From NCBI GenBank assembly GCA_021325515.1, contig JAJPHC010000045.1, positions 62,001 through 126,000 of the forward strand: a stretch of DNA of 64,000 bases, in the 5' to 3' direction. Of this stretch, positions 35,914 through 45,658 are shown piece after piece (the stretch's first letter is position 1; the number at the start of each line of letters is the position of its first letter). The translations under genes were made by a program, and so were the position numbers. This stretch comes from Acidobacteriota bacterium. GTDB lineage: Bacteria; Acidobacteriota; Thermoanaerobaculia; Gp7-AA8. The notes beneath the pieces were generated by a model. That model did no database searches, was not told where the DNA came from, and worked only from the letters and a program-made list of their open reading frames with translations.

Positions 35914-36362
35914 TGAAGAGACTCGTCTGCGTACTCGCCTTCGCTGCATCCATCGCCGCCGCGCCGAGCGTCATCGACTACAGCGGTCACTGGAAGCTCG
36001 ATCCCGCAACGAGCCGCAATCTGCCGAAGGAATACGCGGTCGTGGTCAGCGACAAGCTCGCCGTCGAGCCGGCGGAGAACGTTCTGACGGTGATCGCCGA
36101 TCGCGTGACGAAGAGCGGCGAAGCGATTCACGACGTCCTCCCATTCGATCTCACCGGGAAAGACACCGCGAGTGCGTCGGGTCTGCTGCTGCACGCGCAG
36201 CGCGACGGGGCGGGACATCTCGAGACGACCATCCGGCGGAAGGCGATCGTCATGCATGAGTCGTGGAACCTCAGTCCCGACGGCCGTGTCCTCACGATTC
36301 ACCGGAAGGACGAGACGCCCGATGGAGTGCTCGAGTTCGATCTCGTCTACGTGAGGGACTGA
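35913..36362 (+). CDS. Secreted hypothetical protein
   Basis: A 149-residue protein with a signal peptide (MKRLVCVLAFAASIAAAPS). The mature part starts DYSGHWKLDPATSRNLP, a motif seen in many small exported lipocalin-like proteins ('GxWKLDPxxS'). It continues with beta strands such as ETTIRRKAIVMHESWNLSPDGRVLTIHR. A beta-barrel of lipocalin type is plausible, but no ligand can be named. The start codon overlaps the hydroxylase stop, so it is translationally coupled. Its 3' end overlaps the convergent acetyltransferase by 16 nt. Confidence 0.75.
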   Translation: MKRLVCVLAFAASIAAAPSVIDYSGHWKLDPATSRNLPKEYAVVVSDKLAVEPAENVLTVIADRVTKSGEAIHDVLPFDLTGKDTASASGLLLHAQRDGAGHLETTIRRKAIVMHESWNLSPDGRVLTIHRKDETPDGVLEFDLVYVRD

Positions 36363-36835
36363 TCGAGCTCCATCGTCATCTCGATCATCGTGTCGCGAAA
36401 GCCGATGCGATGAAAGAGCGTCTGCGCCGCGGCGTTCGGCGCGGCGGTCCAGAGAATGACGCGCGGTGCGCCGCGCTCGCGCAGCCAGGCGATCGCTGCC
36501 TCCATCAGTTTCGAGCCGGTTCCCGATCTCCGCTGGCCGTCATCCACCGCGAGATCGTGAATGAATCCCGCCGGGCCGCGCAGCTCCTTCCATGACATCG
36601 GCTCGAGCGAGGCATACGCGTAGCCCACGATCTTCCCCTCGGTCTCCGCGACGAACACTGCATCGTCATCGGAGTCGAGGACGCTGCCGAGAAAGGAGCC
36701 GTAGCCCTGCTCGGTTCCCTGACCCGGCGCGAGAAATCGCTCGCGGTCGAAGGCGTAATGGGTTCGCATCAGCATGGCGCCGAGGCGGCCGAGGGCTTCG
36801 CGATCGCGGGGGAGGGCTTTGCGAATGGTGATCAC
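36347..36835 (-). CDS. GNAT-family N-acetyltransferase
   Basis: A 162-residue acetyltransferase from GTG 36835. The acetyl-CoA loop motif is VDDGQRRSGTGSKLMEAA (Q/R-x-x-G-x-G/A), preceded by strand GFIHDLAV and followed by ILWTAAPNAAAQTLFHRIGF, the usual motif B. The substrate is unknown. It overlaps the 3' end of the secreted protein gene on the other strand by 16 nt. The signalling protein gene at 36845-38287 ends 9 nt upstream of its start. Confidence 0.87.
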   Translation of the reverse strand: MITIRKALPRDREALGRLGAMLMRTHYAFDRERFLAPGQGTEQGYGSFLGSVLDSDDDAVFVAETEGKIVGYAYASLEPMSWKELRGPAGFIHDLAVDDGQRRSGTGSKLMEAAIAWLRERGAPRVILWTAAPNAAAQTLFHRIGFRDTMIEMTMELDQSLT

Positions 36836-36844
36836 GCTTCGATT

Positions 36845-38287
36845 CTAATCGCGCCGCGACGCAGCCCACTGCTGCCACTGGGCGATGAGCCTGGCGCGAT
36901 CCGCACCCTCGAGTCTCCCCCGATCGAACGCGCTGAATTCCTCATCGGCGTACTCGGGCGTGTCGCTGTTCGCTGCGAGCGGCGTGCGGGTTCCGTCCGG
37001 CTCGATGCGCAGATGTGCGGCGCGCTCCAGCGCTTCGATGACTCCGGGCACCATCCTCGGATCCTTCCACTCGCGCGTGAGCAACTCGCGAAGGAGGGGA
37101 ATGGCGCGCTTGCTGTCGATCCACGGGAGCATCTCGATCGCGTCGCGCGCCTCGCGTTCCTCGCGTGCCGTCAGGCTCGCGAGGTAATCGAACACTGCAT
37201 CGTCGCCGCGGAGATAGCGAAGATGTTCGAGGTGGTGATGTTCCTTCGCCCACATCAGGGCGAAGTCGTGCCATTCGCGCTCGTCGTATCGATTCGCCGC
37301 ATAGCGGTCGAGGACCTGCTGCAATTGGCCTGGCTTCCGGATGCGGTCGATTGCGTACTTCTTCAGCTCCGCGAAGTTGCGGACGACGGCGCCGAGCACC
37401 GCATGTCCCGCAGGGTTTCGCGCGAAGAGAATCTCGCGAAGAGCGCCGGCATCGAGGCGAGCCATCTCCTCGAGGACGTGATGCTCGATTTCGTAGTCCC
37501 AGGGCCGGTCGAGATACGACTCGACAAGCCGGCGATAGTGTTCATGGCAGTCGATCGGATGAAAGCGCATGTCGTGCTGCAGCGCCGTGTGAGACCACCT
37601 GCCCGTTCCGAGGTCGAGTCGCGAGAGCCCGAAGTCGGTCGTCACCCAGAGCGTCGAGCCGCGGAGAAGAATGTCACTCACGCTCGAGCCGCAGGGGGCG
37701 TCGTCCCTAACCAGCGGCTGCAGCCGGTCGCTGTCCCAGTCGTAGCGGGCCATTCCCTGGGGCTCGGTTGCACCCTCATATTGCTGCTCCACGCCGAGCC
37801 AGAACGTCTTCCCGTCCGTGGCGAGGGCCGCAATCGACTTGTCGCGCAGCCACTCGGGCCTCCGTACCTCGAGCGTTTTCGATGCTGGATCGTAACGGCC
37901 GAGACCACCGACGCCGTCTTCGCCCTCACCTTCGTAGAACGCGAGGCCGAAGTAGAGCACTCCGTCGACGCTGACGCATGGGCCGGGCGATTCCGCGATG
38001 CTGTTGCCGTTGCGGAGATGCGGGCGCAGCGCGACGGCCTCGCTTCGCGGCGGCGGCGTGTACGGCACGCGCTGGCGGCAGGCATCGGCGTCGAGCGTGC
38101 GCTGATCCTTTCGCCGCATGGCGCTCTCCTGATCCTTCGGTTTGATGAAGCGCTGCTCGCCGCCTTCGAAGAGGATGTCCGCAACTTCGAACGGCTGCGC
38201 GGTGCTCACCAGGCGTACGCGAACGCCGCGCTCCGTCGGCGCAAGCGTCTTCGCGATGAGCGCCGCGAAAAGAGCGAGGGCGATCAC
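36845..38287 (-). CDS. Hypothetical exported protein with propeller-like and HEAT-like regions
   Basis: A 480-residue protein with an N-terminal signal or anchor (MIALALFAALIAKTLA). Residues ~85-260 contain short blades resembling two-component-regulator propellers (GVLYFGLAFYEGEGEDG, AALATDGKTFWLGVE, ILLRGSTLWVTTDFGLSRLDLGTGRW). Residues ~300-450 are helical, HEAT-like (AIPLLRELLTREWKDPRMVPGVIEALERAAHL). I do not recognise the family as a whole. The start overlaps the stop of the upstream GAF-PAS gene by 4 nt, so the two are co-translated, suggesting a sensory role. Confidence 0.65.
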   Translation of the reverse strand: MIALALFAALIAKTLAPTERGVRVRLVSTAQPFEVADILFEGGEQRFIKPKDQESAMRRKDQRTLDADACRQRVPYTPPPRSEAVALRPHLRNGNSIAESPGPCVSVDGVLYFGLAFYEGEGEDGVGGLGRYDPASKTLEVRRPEWLRDKSIAALATDGKTFWLGVEQQYEGATEPQGMARYDWDSDRLQPLVRDDAPCGSSVSDILLRGSTLWVTTDFGLSRLDLGTGRWSHTALQHDMRFHPIDCHEHYRRLVESYLDRPWDYEIEHHVLEEMARLDAGALREILFARNPAGHAVLGAVVRNFAELKKYAIDRIRKPGQLQQVLDRYAANRYDEREWHDFALMWAKEHHHLEHLRYLRGDDAVFDYLASLTAREEREARDAIEMLPWIDSKRAIPLLRELLTREWKDPRMVPGVIEALERAAHLRIEPDGTRTPLAANSDTPEYADEEFSAFDRGRLEGADRARLIAQWQQWAASRRD

Positions 38288-39123
38288 GCTTCGACGATGG
38301 TGCCGAGCAACTCGTCACTCGTGCCGATCATGCTGGCCGTGACGAGACCGAGGAGCGAGGAGCCGTCCTTCCGCTTGAACGGCATCCGGATGTTCAGGAT
38401 GGCGCGCTCGTGCAGCATCCGGAGGAACTCCTCCCGGTCTTCGCGGCGGTGATAGAGGTTCCACGCCGGCTGCGCGATGACCTCCTCGCGCGATGGATAG
38501 CCAAGATACGCGGCTAACGCGTCGTTGCAGTCGAGGATCCGGCCGTCCAGCGTCGATCGGAAGACGCCGGCGACATTGCGCTCGAACAGCGTCTTGTAGC
38601 GCTCCTCCGACACCTGCTGCTGGTGAAATGCGCGGGCCTGCATCAGCGCGGCGGAAGTGAATCCCGCCAGAAGCTGCAGCGCGTAGGAATCGAGATCGGA
38701 GAAGGCCTGTGGGAGCGAGGAGAACGAGAGCAGCGCCCCCACGGCGTTCGTTCCTTCGAGGAGCGGCGCGATGATCATCGACTCGATGCCGAGCGCGCGC
38801 GCGGCGTTGCCGTCGACACGCGTGTCGATCTCCACATTGTCACAGCGGACGATTTCCTTCTTCGCGATCGCGAGGCCGGCGAGACTGGAGGTGAGCGATA
38901 GCCGCTTTCCGACCTGCTCCCGCGCCGCGCCGGAGCCCGCGCGGAAAACGAGCTCGTTCCCTTCCAGCACCTCGATGATCGCGCCGCTGCCGCTCGTCAT
39001 TTCCGGCGTTCGTTCGACGACGAGCGCCATCACCTTGTCCACGTCGGTGATCGCGGCGAGGACCTCCTGCTGTGTAGACACGACTGCCGACAGACGCGCG
39101 GCCAGCTCGACAGGTGACGGCAT
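38284..39123 (-). CDS. GAF-PAS sensor protein without output domain
   Basis: A 279-residue soluble protein. The GAF domain (about 15-165) contains the AGSGAAREQVGKRLSL and GIESMIIAPLLEGTNAVGAL segments. The PAS domain (about 175-279) contains FERNVAGVFRSTLDGRILDCNDAL and YPSREEVIA. No kinase, GGDEF or other effector domain follows, so it must act through a partner. The ATG has a strong GGAGGAATCT ribosome site. The downstream gene overlaps it by 4 nt. A reverse copy of the 44-bp palindrome ends 32 nt upstream of the start and points into this gene. Confidence 0.85.
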   Translation of the reverse strand: MPSPVELAARLSAVVSTQQEVLAAITDVDKVMALVVERTPEMTSGSGAIIEVLEGNELVFRAGSGAAREQVGKRLSLTSSLAGLAIAKKEIVRCDNVEIDTRVDGNAARALGIESMIIAPLLEGTNAVGALLSFSSLPQAFSDLDSYALQLLAGFTSAALMQARAFHQQQVSEERYKTLFERNVAGVFRSTLDGRILDCNDALAAYLGYPSREEVIAQPAWNLYHRREDREEFLRMLHERAILNIRMPFKRKDGSSLLGLVTASMIGTSDELLGTIVEA

Positions 39124-39155
39124 AGATTCCTCCGGATCCCCTCAATGTACCGCGT

Positions 39156-39199
39156 TTTAAGTTGGTTTTCGGGGGTCACACCTGGAAAATCAACTTAAC
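39156..39199 (-). repeat. 44-bp palindromic repeat, copy 3 (reverse)
   Basis: Same element on the opposite strand, with one terminal base changed (T for G at 39156). It lies 32 nt upstream of the GAF-PAS start, reading toward it, and 19 nt from the oppositely oriented copy 4. The two together form a head-to-head pair. Confidence 0.9.
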
Positions 39200-39218
39200 G
39201 GCGTGCCAAGTCGCGCGA

Positions 39219-39262
39219 GTTAAGTTGATTTTCCAGGTGTGACCCCCGAAAACCAACTTAAC
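39219..39262 (+). repeat. 44-bp palindromic repeat, copy 4 (forward)
   Basis: Identical to the copy at 5036. Its last bases form part of the herA-like gene on the minus strand: the TAA stop codon (39258-39260) of that gene lies inside the repeat arm. It is paired with the oppositely oriented copy 3. Confidence 0.9.
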
Positions 39263-40751
39263 GGCGGGAGGTGCCGAGGATGGAGCCGAGGACGCCGCGG
39301 ACGATCTGGCGGCCGATCTGGCTGCCTGCGGCGCGGACGGCGCTCTTGATCATTGCCTCGCCGACGCCTTCGCGCTGGCGTCCCTTGGCGGGTGTGCTCG
39401 AGCCGAAGATGCTGCCGAAGATGCCGCCGTTGCTCTGCGGCTGCGGCGCTGGTGCAGCCTGTGGTTGAGATTGGGGAGTCGCCGCGCGCGCTTTCAGCAT
39501 CTCGTACGCCGACTCGCGATCGACCGCCTTCTCATACTGTCCGGCGACGATCGACGAATCGATGATCGCCTTCCGCTGCTCCGGTGTGATCGCGCCGATG
39601 TGCGAATGCGGCGGAATGATGAACGCGCGCTCCACGACGCCCGGCGTTCCTTTCTCGTCCAGAAACGACACGAGTGCCTCGCCGACGCCGAGCTCCGTGA
39701 TCGCCTGGCTCACATCGATCTTCGGATTCGGCCGGAAGGTCTCCGCTGCTGCCGACACCGCCTTCTGATCGCGCGGCGTAAACGCGCGAAGCGCGTGCTG
39801 GATCCGATTGCCGAGCTGGCCGAGGATGACGTCGGGGACGTCGAGCGGATTCTGCGTGACGAAGTAGACGCCGACGCCCTTCGACCGCACCAGCCGTACG
39901 ACCTGCTCGATCTTCTGCAGAAGCGAATCAGGCGCGTCGTCGAAGAGGAGATGCGCCTCGTCGAAGAAGAAGACGAGCTTCGGCTTGTCGATGTCGCCGA
40001 CTTCGGGCAGCCGCTCGTACAACTCGGAGAGCATCCACAGCAGGAACGTCGCATAGAGCCGCGGCGCCTGCATCAGCTTGTCCGCTGCGAGAATGTTGAT
40101 GTAGCCCTTCCGTCCTTCGCTCTGCAGCCAGTCGTCGAAGTTGAGCGCAGGCTCGCCGAAGAAACTCGTTCCGCTCTGCTGTTCGATCTGCAGCAGCGCG
40201 CGCTGAATCGCGCCGATGCTCGCCGAGGAAACGTTGCCGTACTGCGAGGTGAGCTGCTTCGCGTTCTCTCCGACGTACTGCACCATTGCGCGCAGGTCCT
40301 TGAGATCGAGCAGCAGCAGACCGTTGTCGTCGGCGACCTTGAACGTGATCGTGAGCACGCCCTGCTGCACGTCGTTGAGATCCATGATGCGGCCGAGGAG
40401 GAGCGGTCCCATCTCGGAGATGGTGGCGCGCACCGGATGTCCTGCGTTTCCGAAGACATCCCAGAACATGACGGGCGAGGGGGCGAACGCGAAGTCCTCG
40501 AGCTTGAGCGTCTTCAGGCGATCATCGACTTTCGCGTTGCCGCCGCCGGGCTGACTGAGGCCCGCGAGATCGCCTTTCACATCCGCCATGAACACCGGCA
40601 CGCCCGCGCCGCTCAGCGCTTCGGCCATCATCTGGAGTGAAACCGTCTTGCCGGTACCGGTCGCGCCTGCGATGAGGCCATGCCGGTTCGCCATCTGCGG
40701 AAGCAGATAGATGTCGGTCGTGCCGCGTGCGATGAGGAGTGGTGTCGTCAC
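39258..40751 (-). CDS. HerA-like (DUF853/YjgR) ATPase
   Basis: A 497-residue ATPase from GTG 40751. Walker A is GATGTGKT (Lys35); Walker B is [12 protein letters not shown] (~270); the later [25 protein letters not shown] segment is typical of the HerA/DUF853 C-terminal family. The C-terminus has a Gln/Pro-rich linker (about 430-450) and a glycine-rich tail. Relatives are hexameric DNA-translocase-like ATPases of unclear role. The stop codon is supplied by a 44-bp repeat, and another copy lies 41 nt upstream of the start. A TATATT hexamer about 7 nt upstream of the GTG hints at a leaderless transcript. Confidence 0.9.
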   Translation of the reverse strand: MTTPLLIARGTTDIYLLPQMANRHGLIAGATGTGKTVSLQMMAEALSGAGVPVFMADVKGDLAGLSQPGGGNAKVDDRLKTLKLEDFAFAPSPVMFWDVFGNAGHPVRATISEMGPLLLGRIMDLNDVQQGVLTITFKVADDNGLLLLDLKDLRAMVQYVGENAKQLTSQYGNVSSASIGAIQRALLQIEQQSGTSFFGEPALNFDDWLQSEGRKGYINILAADKLMQAPRLYATFLLWMLSELYERLPEVGDIDKPKLVFFFDEAHLLFDDAPDSLLQKIEQVVRLVRSKGVGVYFVTQNPLDVPDVILGQLGNRIQHALRAFTPRDQKAVSAAAETFRPNPKIDVSQAITELGVGEALVSFLDEKGTPGVVERAFIIPPHSHIGAITPEQRKAIIDSSIVAGQYEKAVDRESAYEMLKARAATPQSQPQAAPAPQPQSNGGIFGSIFGSSTPAKGRQREGVGEAMIKSAVRAAGSQIGRQIVRGVLGSILGTSRR

Positions 40752-40792
40752 GCGCGGAATATAGCACCGGGATCGCGCGACCGAACTTCAGT

Positions 40793-40836
40793 GTAAAGTT
40801 GGTTTTCGGGGGTCACACCTGGAAAATCAACTTAAC
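40793..40836 (-). repeat. 44-bp palindromic repeat, copy 5 (reverse)
   Basis: Same element on the minus strand with one changed base in the outer arm (GTAAAG for GTTAAG). It lies 41 nt upstream of the herA-like start and points toward it. On the other side it abuts the 5' end of the nitronate-monooxygenase-like frame. Confidence 0.9.
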
Positions 40837-40899
40837 GGCACCTTCACCACGACGCTGACCCGGCAGCTCGGCATCGAGCTTCCGATCATCGGCGGCGCG

Positions 40900-41802
40900 A
40901 TGTATCCCTGCAGCAATCCCGAGCTCGTCGCCGCGATCTCCGAGGCCGGGGGCATCGGTGTGCTGCAGCCGATTTCGCTCACGTATGTTCATGGCCACGA
41001 GTTCCGCGCGGGAGTACGCCTGATCCGCACGCTCACGTCGAAGCCGATCGGCATGAACGCGCTGATCGAACAATCGTCGAAGACGTACTTCGAGCGGATG
41101 ACACGCTGGATCGACATCGCGCTCGAGGAAGGTGTGCGCTTCTTCGTCACGTCGCTCGGCAATCCGAAGTGGGTCGTCGACCGCGTGCAGGGCGCGGGCG
41201 GCTTCGTCTATCACGACGTGACCGAGCGCAAGTGGGCGATGAAGGGACGCGACGCGGGCGTTCATGGTCTGATCGCGGTCAACTCGCAGGCAGGCGGTCA
41301 CGCGGGCCCGCGCGATCCGCGTGCGTTGTACGAGGAGCTGGCGGACCTCGGCCTCCCGGTCGTCTGTGCCGGCGGCGTGAGCGACGCCGCGACCTTCCGC
41401 GCGGCGCTCGCAATCGGTTACGCGGGCGTGCAGATGGGGACGCGCTTCATCGCGACGACCGAGTGCACCGCGAACGTCGAGTACAAGAAGGCGATCGTCG
41501 ACGCCGAGGCGAGCGACATCGTCCTCACCGAGCGGTTGACGGGGGTGCCGGTCGCGGTCATCCGCAATGAATACGTCGAGCGGATCGGCACGAGCGCCGG
41601 TCCCATCGCGCGCTGGATGCTGCGCGGACGCAAGACGAAGCATTGGATGCGGACGATCTACGCGCTGACGTCGCTGCGCAAGCTCAAGCACAGTCTGCAC
41701 GCCGCGCGCGGCCGCGACGATTACTGGCAGGCCGGCAAGAGCGTCGCGGGGATCGATGAAGTGCTGCCGGTTGCGGAAGTGATCCGGCGCATGACCGTGT
41801 GA
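40900..41802 (+). CDS. Nitronate monooxygenase/enoyl-reductase-like FMN protein (start unclear)
   Basis: A TIM-barrel flavoprotein of the 2-nitropropane dioxygenase family. Its motifs include GGIGVLQP, the FMN-binding VNSQAGGHAG, VVCAGGVSD, and GYAGVQMGTRFIATTEC. From ATG 40900 it has 300 residues. However, the usual N-terminal strand (TTTLTRQLGIELPIIGGAM) is present in frame just upstream, without ATG, GTG or TTG; only a CTG at 40819 inside the palindromic repeat could start it. The native start may have been removed by the repeat. It may oxidise nitronates or act as a reductase; the substrate is not known. Confidence 0.8.
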   Translation: MYPCSNPELVAAISEAGGIGVLQPISLTYVHGHEFRAGVRLIRTLTSKPIGMNALIEQSSKTYFERMTRWIDIALEEGVRFFVTSLGNPKWVVDRVQGAGGFVYHDVTERKWAMKGRDAGVHGLIAVNSQAGGHAGPRDPRALYEELADLGLPVVCAGGVSDAATFRAALAIGYAGVQMGTRFIATTECTANVEYKKAIVDAEASDIVLTERLTGVPVAVIRNEYVERIGTSAGPIARWMLRGRKTKHWMRTIYALTSLRKLKHSLHAARGRDDYWQAGKSVAGIDEVLPVAEVIRRMTV

Positions 41803-41881
41803 TCCTAGTTACATGTCCGTGTGATTGCGGCGATGCGTAATCATTCACTTCCGGCCTAATCTCCGGCCGGGGTCAATACTG

Positions 41882-44800
41882 ATGGAGATCACGACCGGTG
41901 CGCTCGAGAATGGCACGAAATTCCGGACGCTAGCCCAGGAAGTTGAAGGGACGAATCTCCAGCGAGCACTGTGCGCGGCTGCTGCGGGAATTGGCCTGAT
42001 CGTTCTCTGGGGTTATGCGACTGCGAATCGCGAAGTCGCAGCTCTCGGGGCGCACAAACCCGCTGCTGCAGTGTCCGCGTTGATGTGGATCGCGATGTCC
42101 GCCAGTGTTGCGGCTCTGAGCGGCCATTGGAAGTCGCGGCTTGTTTTGACCAGGTTTCTTGCAGCGTTCGTGGTCGTTGTTGCTGCTGCGGAACTGATGG
42201 TGGCTGGCTGGTTCCGGGGTTCGGATTCGTGGCAGCGATGGGGAACGTCCGGTTCCGTGGCCCTTCATCCCTATCTGGTGACCTCGTTTCTCTGCCTGCT
42301 CCTCGCCATCGCACTCTATTTGCTCACCACGCCGCGAACATTGACCGCTCATGTTCTCGCATCAATTGTTTTGCTCCTCATGAACGTGGTGCTTCTCGGA
42401 TATTTCCTTGGTATCGAGGCATTCCCGGATCCAGCCCAGCACATCGTTCCAGTTCCGGCAACGGCAGCCGCTCTCGCGATCGTCGCCCTGGCACAGGTGA
42501 TCGCGGGACGGGTCGGATGGATTCATGCGCTGCTCTCCCGAACGTCCGCGGGATCGATGGCGCGCGTACTTCTCCCGGCGGTCATGCTCGTGCCGCTGAT
42601 CTCAGCCGTGATCTGTGATCTCGCTGCACATGAGCATCAGATCAGTGCGACGACTGCTTTGACGATCATCGTGTCTGTCAATGTGGCTTTGGGAGTGGGG
42701 ATCGTTCTGGGAACAGCGATCGCTCTCTATCGTCATGAGATCGAGCGCGAGCGCCTCGCGGTCATCGTCGACTCCTGCAGTGACGCCATCATTTCGCTCT
42801 CGCCTGAGGGCCTGATTCGGAGCTGGAACCGTGGGGCCGAGCAACTCTGCGGGTATGCGGTGCGAGAAATGAGAGGCTGTTCGATTCGGCGTCTGTTTCC
42901 TGCAGATCACGGGAAGGAGCTGAGCGAATGGATCGATGTCCTCTCCAGCGGTGGATGTGTTCTGCCGGCGGAAACCATCTGGCTGACGCGCGACGGTGAA
43001 GAACGAAATGTTCTCCTGACACTGTCTCCGATGCTGGAGCCGTCGGGAGGACTGGCCGGCATCTCGATCGTAGCGCGGGACATGACGGCGCGGGCGCTTG
43101 CCGCGAGTGCGATCGAACATGCGCGCAACACGATTCGCCGTTCGGGAGAGCGTCTTCAGGCAATCGTGGACAGCCTCAAGGAGTCGATTGCCACGATCGA
43201 TACTCAATTTCGTTTCATCGCGTTCAATCAGAGATTTGTCGAGGAATTCCACGAGTACGCAGGGATCAAGCCCGCATCGGGAATGAACCTGCTGGATTGT
43301 CTGCGCCATCTGCCGAAGGAACAGAACGTGATGATGTCGAGATGGCGACGCGCACTGGCGGGTGAAGAGTTCGAAATCGTCGAAGAAGTAGGTGACGAAC
43401 AGAACCCCCGGCTCCTGGAGATTCGTTACTCGTCACTGCGGACGCCCGACGGGATTCTGCTCGGCGCAACCTGCGTCGGTCGCGATGTTACAGAGCGCAT
43501 TCGTGCCCAACGTGATCTGGCGCGCTCGCTTCAGGAAGTGGGGCGTCTTGCCACCGTCATCGAGCAGGCTGGCGAGTCAATCATGATCACCGACGTTGAG
43601 GGGCGCATCGAGTATGTGAATCCGGCGTTCGAACGGATCACCGGATACTCCCGGGCCGAAGTCATCGGAGAGCGGCCGAGCATTTTGAAGAGTGGCCGCC
43701 AGGATGAATCGTTCTATCGAACGCTGTGGCAGACGATCCGTCGAGGGGATATCTGGTCCGGACACTTCATGAACAAGCGCAGGGACGGATCGCATTACGA
43801 GGAGGAAGCGACGATCTCTCCGATCCGAAGCGAGGAGGGATCGATCACACACTTTGCGGCAATCAAGCGGGATGTAACCGTGGAGGTCGCGCTGGAGGAG
43901 CAGTTGCGGCATGCGCAAAAGATCGAGGCGATCGGAACGCTGGCTGGCGGGGTTGCCCATGATTTCAACAACCTGCTGCAGGCGATGCTGACGATCGTCC
44001 AAATCGTCCAGCGCAAGAACGACACGGCGTCGGAACATATGCGGCAACTGGAGAAGACGATCCGGCGCGGATCGCAGCTTACGAAGCAGTTGTTGCTGTT
44101 CGCCAGACGGGAGAAGAACTCGCTCCGCGATATCGATCTAGCGGCGGTGATCGAGGAGATGTCCGTATTTCTCGGGCGCGTTGTGCGCGAGAACATTCAT
44201 CTGACGATTGATGCACCCACCAACCCGGTGGTGGTGAGGGCCGACCGCGGTCAGATCGAACAAGTCATTGTGAACCTTGCCGTCAATGCCATGGACGCAA
44301 TGCCGGATGGCGGCAGGCTGACGCTGGCACTCCGTCGTGAAGAGGATCGTGCCGTGCTTCTACTCAAAGACACCGGCCCCGGAATTCCCGAAGAGATTCG
44401 CGGCCGCATCTTCGAGCCGTTCTTCACGACCAAGGATGCGGGGCGTGGCACGGGACTTGGCCTCTCCGTGGTTCACGGAATCGTCACCGCGCATGGCGGC
44501 ACGATCGCAGTCGAGTGCCCGGCTGGCGGGGGCACGCTGTTTCAGATCACGTTTCCACTCCAACACAACATCGCGGATCCTGAGTGCGGTGAATTGTCAG
44601 GCGAGGTTTCCGGAAACGGAGAGCGCGTGCTCCTCGTCGAGGACGAGCCATCCGTCCGTGAAGGTCTCTCGATCATGCTGTCCCTGCTCGGATATGAGGT
44701 CACTGCGGCCTCCAATGCGGCAGAGGCTCTCGAGCTCGCACAACGAGAAACGTTCCGGATTGTGGTGACTGACTACATGCTTCCCGACCGTCCGGGCCTC

Positions 44801-44962
44801 GAAATCGTACGTGCACTCCACGCGGAGCAGCCGGAAGTGAAGGCGATCCTCATGTCGGGTTACGCGGCTCCCGGATCACTCGAGGAAGCGATCTCGGCGA
44901 ATGAGCTGAGGTTTCTGCAGAAGCCTTTCAGTTCGACCGAGCTCGCCCGCGCACTAGCGTAG
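41882..44962 (+). CDS. Membrane-bound hybrid sensor histidine kinase
   Basis: A 1026-residue protein. The N-terminal ~290 residues contain about eight membrane helices. Then come three PAS domains (about 300-420, 430-545, 555-675), HisKA with phosphoacceptor His693 ([12 protein letters not shown]), HATPase_c with [20 protein letters not shown] and [11 protein letters not shown], and a C-terminal receiver with Asp964 ([12 protein letters not shown]) and LQKPFSS. The receiver suggests phosphorelay to another protein. No cognate regulator adjoins directly, but REC-EAL and REC-GGDEF proteins lie nearby. Start ATG 41882 is used; an upstream in-frame start lacks support. The end overlaps the convergent PilZ gene by 9 nt. 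Confidence 0.92.
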   Translation: MEITTGALENGTKFRTLAQEVEGTNLQRALCAAAAGIGLIVLWGYATANREVAALGAHKPAAAVSALMWIAMSASVAALSGHWKSRLVLTRFLAAFVVVVAAAELMVAGWFRGSDSWQRWGTSGSVALHPYLVTSFLCLLLAIALYLLTTPRTLTAHVLASIVLLLMNVVLLGYFLGIEAFPDPAQHIVPVPATAAALAIVALAQVIAGRVGWIHALLSRTSAGSMARVLLPAVMLVPLISAVICDLAAHEHQISATTALTIIVSVNVALGVGIVLGTAIALYRHEIERERLAVIVDSCSDAIISLSPEGLIRSWNRGAEQLCGYAVREMRGCSIRRLFPADHGKELSEWIDVLSSGGCVLPAETIWLTRDGEERNVLLTLSPMLEPSGGLAGISIVARDMTARALAASAIEHARNTIRRSGERLQAIVDSLKESIATIDTQFRFIAFNQRFVEEFHEYAGIKPASGMNLLDCLRHLPKEQNVMMSRWRRALAGEEFEIVEEVGDEQNPRLLEIRYSSLRTPDGILLGATCVGRDVTERIRAQRDLARSLQEVGRLATVIEQAGESIMITDVEGRIEYVNPAFERITGYSRAEVIGERPSILKSGRQDESFYRTLWQTIRRGDIWSGHFMNKRRDGSHYEEEATISPIRSEEGSITHFAAIKRDVTVEVALEEQLRHAQKIEAIGTLAGGVAHDFNNLLQAMLTIVQIVQRKNDTASEHMRQLEKTIRRGSQLTKQLLLFARREKNSLRDIDLAAVIEEMSVFLGRVVRENIHLTIDAPTNPVVVRADRGQIEQVIVNLAVNAMDAMPDGGRLTLALRREEDRAVLLLKDTGPGIPEEIRGRIFEPFFTTKDAGRGTGLGLSVVHGIVTAHGGTIAVECPAGGGTLFQITFPLQHNIADPECGELSGEVSGNGERVLLVEDEPSVREGLSIMLSLLGYEVTAASNAAEALELAQRETFRIVVTDYMLPDRPGLEIVRALHAEQPEVKAILMSGYAAPGSLEEAISANELRFLQKPFSSTELARALA

Positions 44963-45658
44963 CTCCGGCGCGAGCAACTGCATCAGCCGGCGCCCGTCCG
45001 AATCGAGGCGCTCGTACACGTCGCACATCCGGCGGATCTCTCCCTCTGCGACCGTCGACGCTACGACGAAGCCGTCGGCGACGACCACCTCGGCCGATGG
45101 CACACGGCTGCGGCGCCAGACACCATCACGCAGACGGCAGGCGATGAATTGCGTCGGAGCCGGCGTCTCGGGTTTTTCTTCGCTCTCCGTTTCGCCGTGC
45201 AGATTGGACATCCAGCGATTGATCAGCTCATCGTGCAGGGCCACCATCGCGTGCTCCAGCGCATTCGCCGAACGCTCCGAGACGCGGAGGAAACGAACGC
45301 GGCTCGCGTACAGCGGTCCGTCAGCGGTGAACTGCATGAGGCGCGAGGCGACGAGGACGACCTCGTCATCGAAGGTCGCCTCGCCCCATTTGAAGCGCAA
45401 CTTGAACGAGCTCGCTTTCAGCGGACTCGAATGCGTGAGCCCTGCACCGCCGATGCTCAGATTGACGATCTCGACGCTCTGCCGTCCTGCCATCGCGGGA
45501 ATCGCGACATTCGGCACCAGCCTCGGATGCTGTCTCTGCTCTCCGCGCGGGAGCGTTGCTTCAACGATGGATTCAGCCTGCGGTAACACGATTTCTCCCC
45601 CTTGATTTGCTCGATTCACTTCGAATGGCGACTGCGATTCATGGAAGTACGCGCTCAT
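44954..45658 (-). CDS. PilZ-domain protein (c-di-GMP receptor)
   Basis: A 234-residue protein. The PilZ motif is present in two parts: RGEQRQHPRLVPN (RxxxR-type) and the NLSIGGAGL (D/NxSxxG) loop at about residue 65. A C-terminal extension (~140-234) with RRSRVPSAEVVVADGFVV has no recognised fold. It should bind c-di-GMP and change partner activity. The start codon overlaps the stop of the upstream REC-EAL gene by 4 nt, so a c-di-GMP phosphodiesterase and a c-di-GMP receptor are made together. Confidence 0.85.
   Translation of the reverse strand: MSAYFHESQSPFEVNRANQGGEIVLPQAESIVEATLPRGEQRQHPRLVPNVAIPAMAGRQSVEIVNLSIGGAGLTHSSPLKASSFKLRFKWGEATFDDEVVLVASRLMQFTADGPLYASRVRFLRVSERSANALEHAMVALHDELINRWMSNLHGETESEEKPETPAPTQFIACRLRDGVWRRSRVPSAEVVVADGFVVASTVAEGEIRRMCDVYERLDSDGRRLMQLLAPELR

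Noticed and set aside
36758-38452. 564-codon + strand open frame
   Set aside because: Opposite the propeller/HEAT gene and parts of its neighbours; composition is that of a shadow and it spans several real genes.
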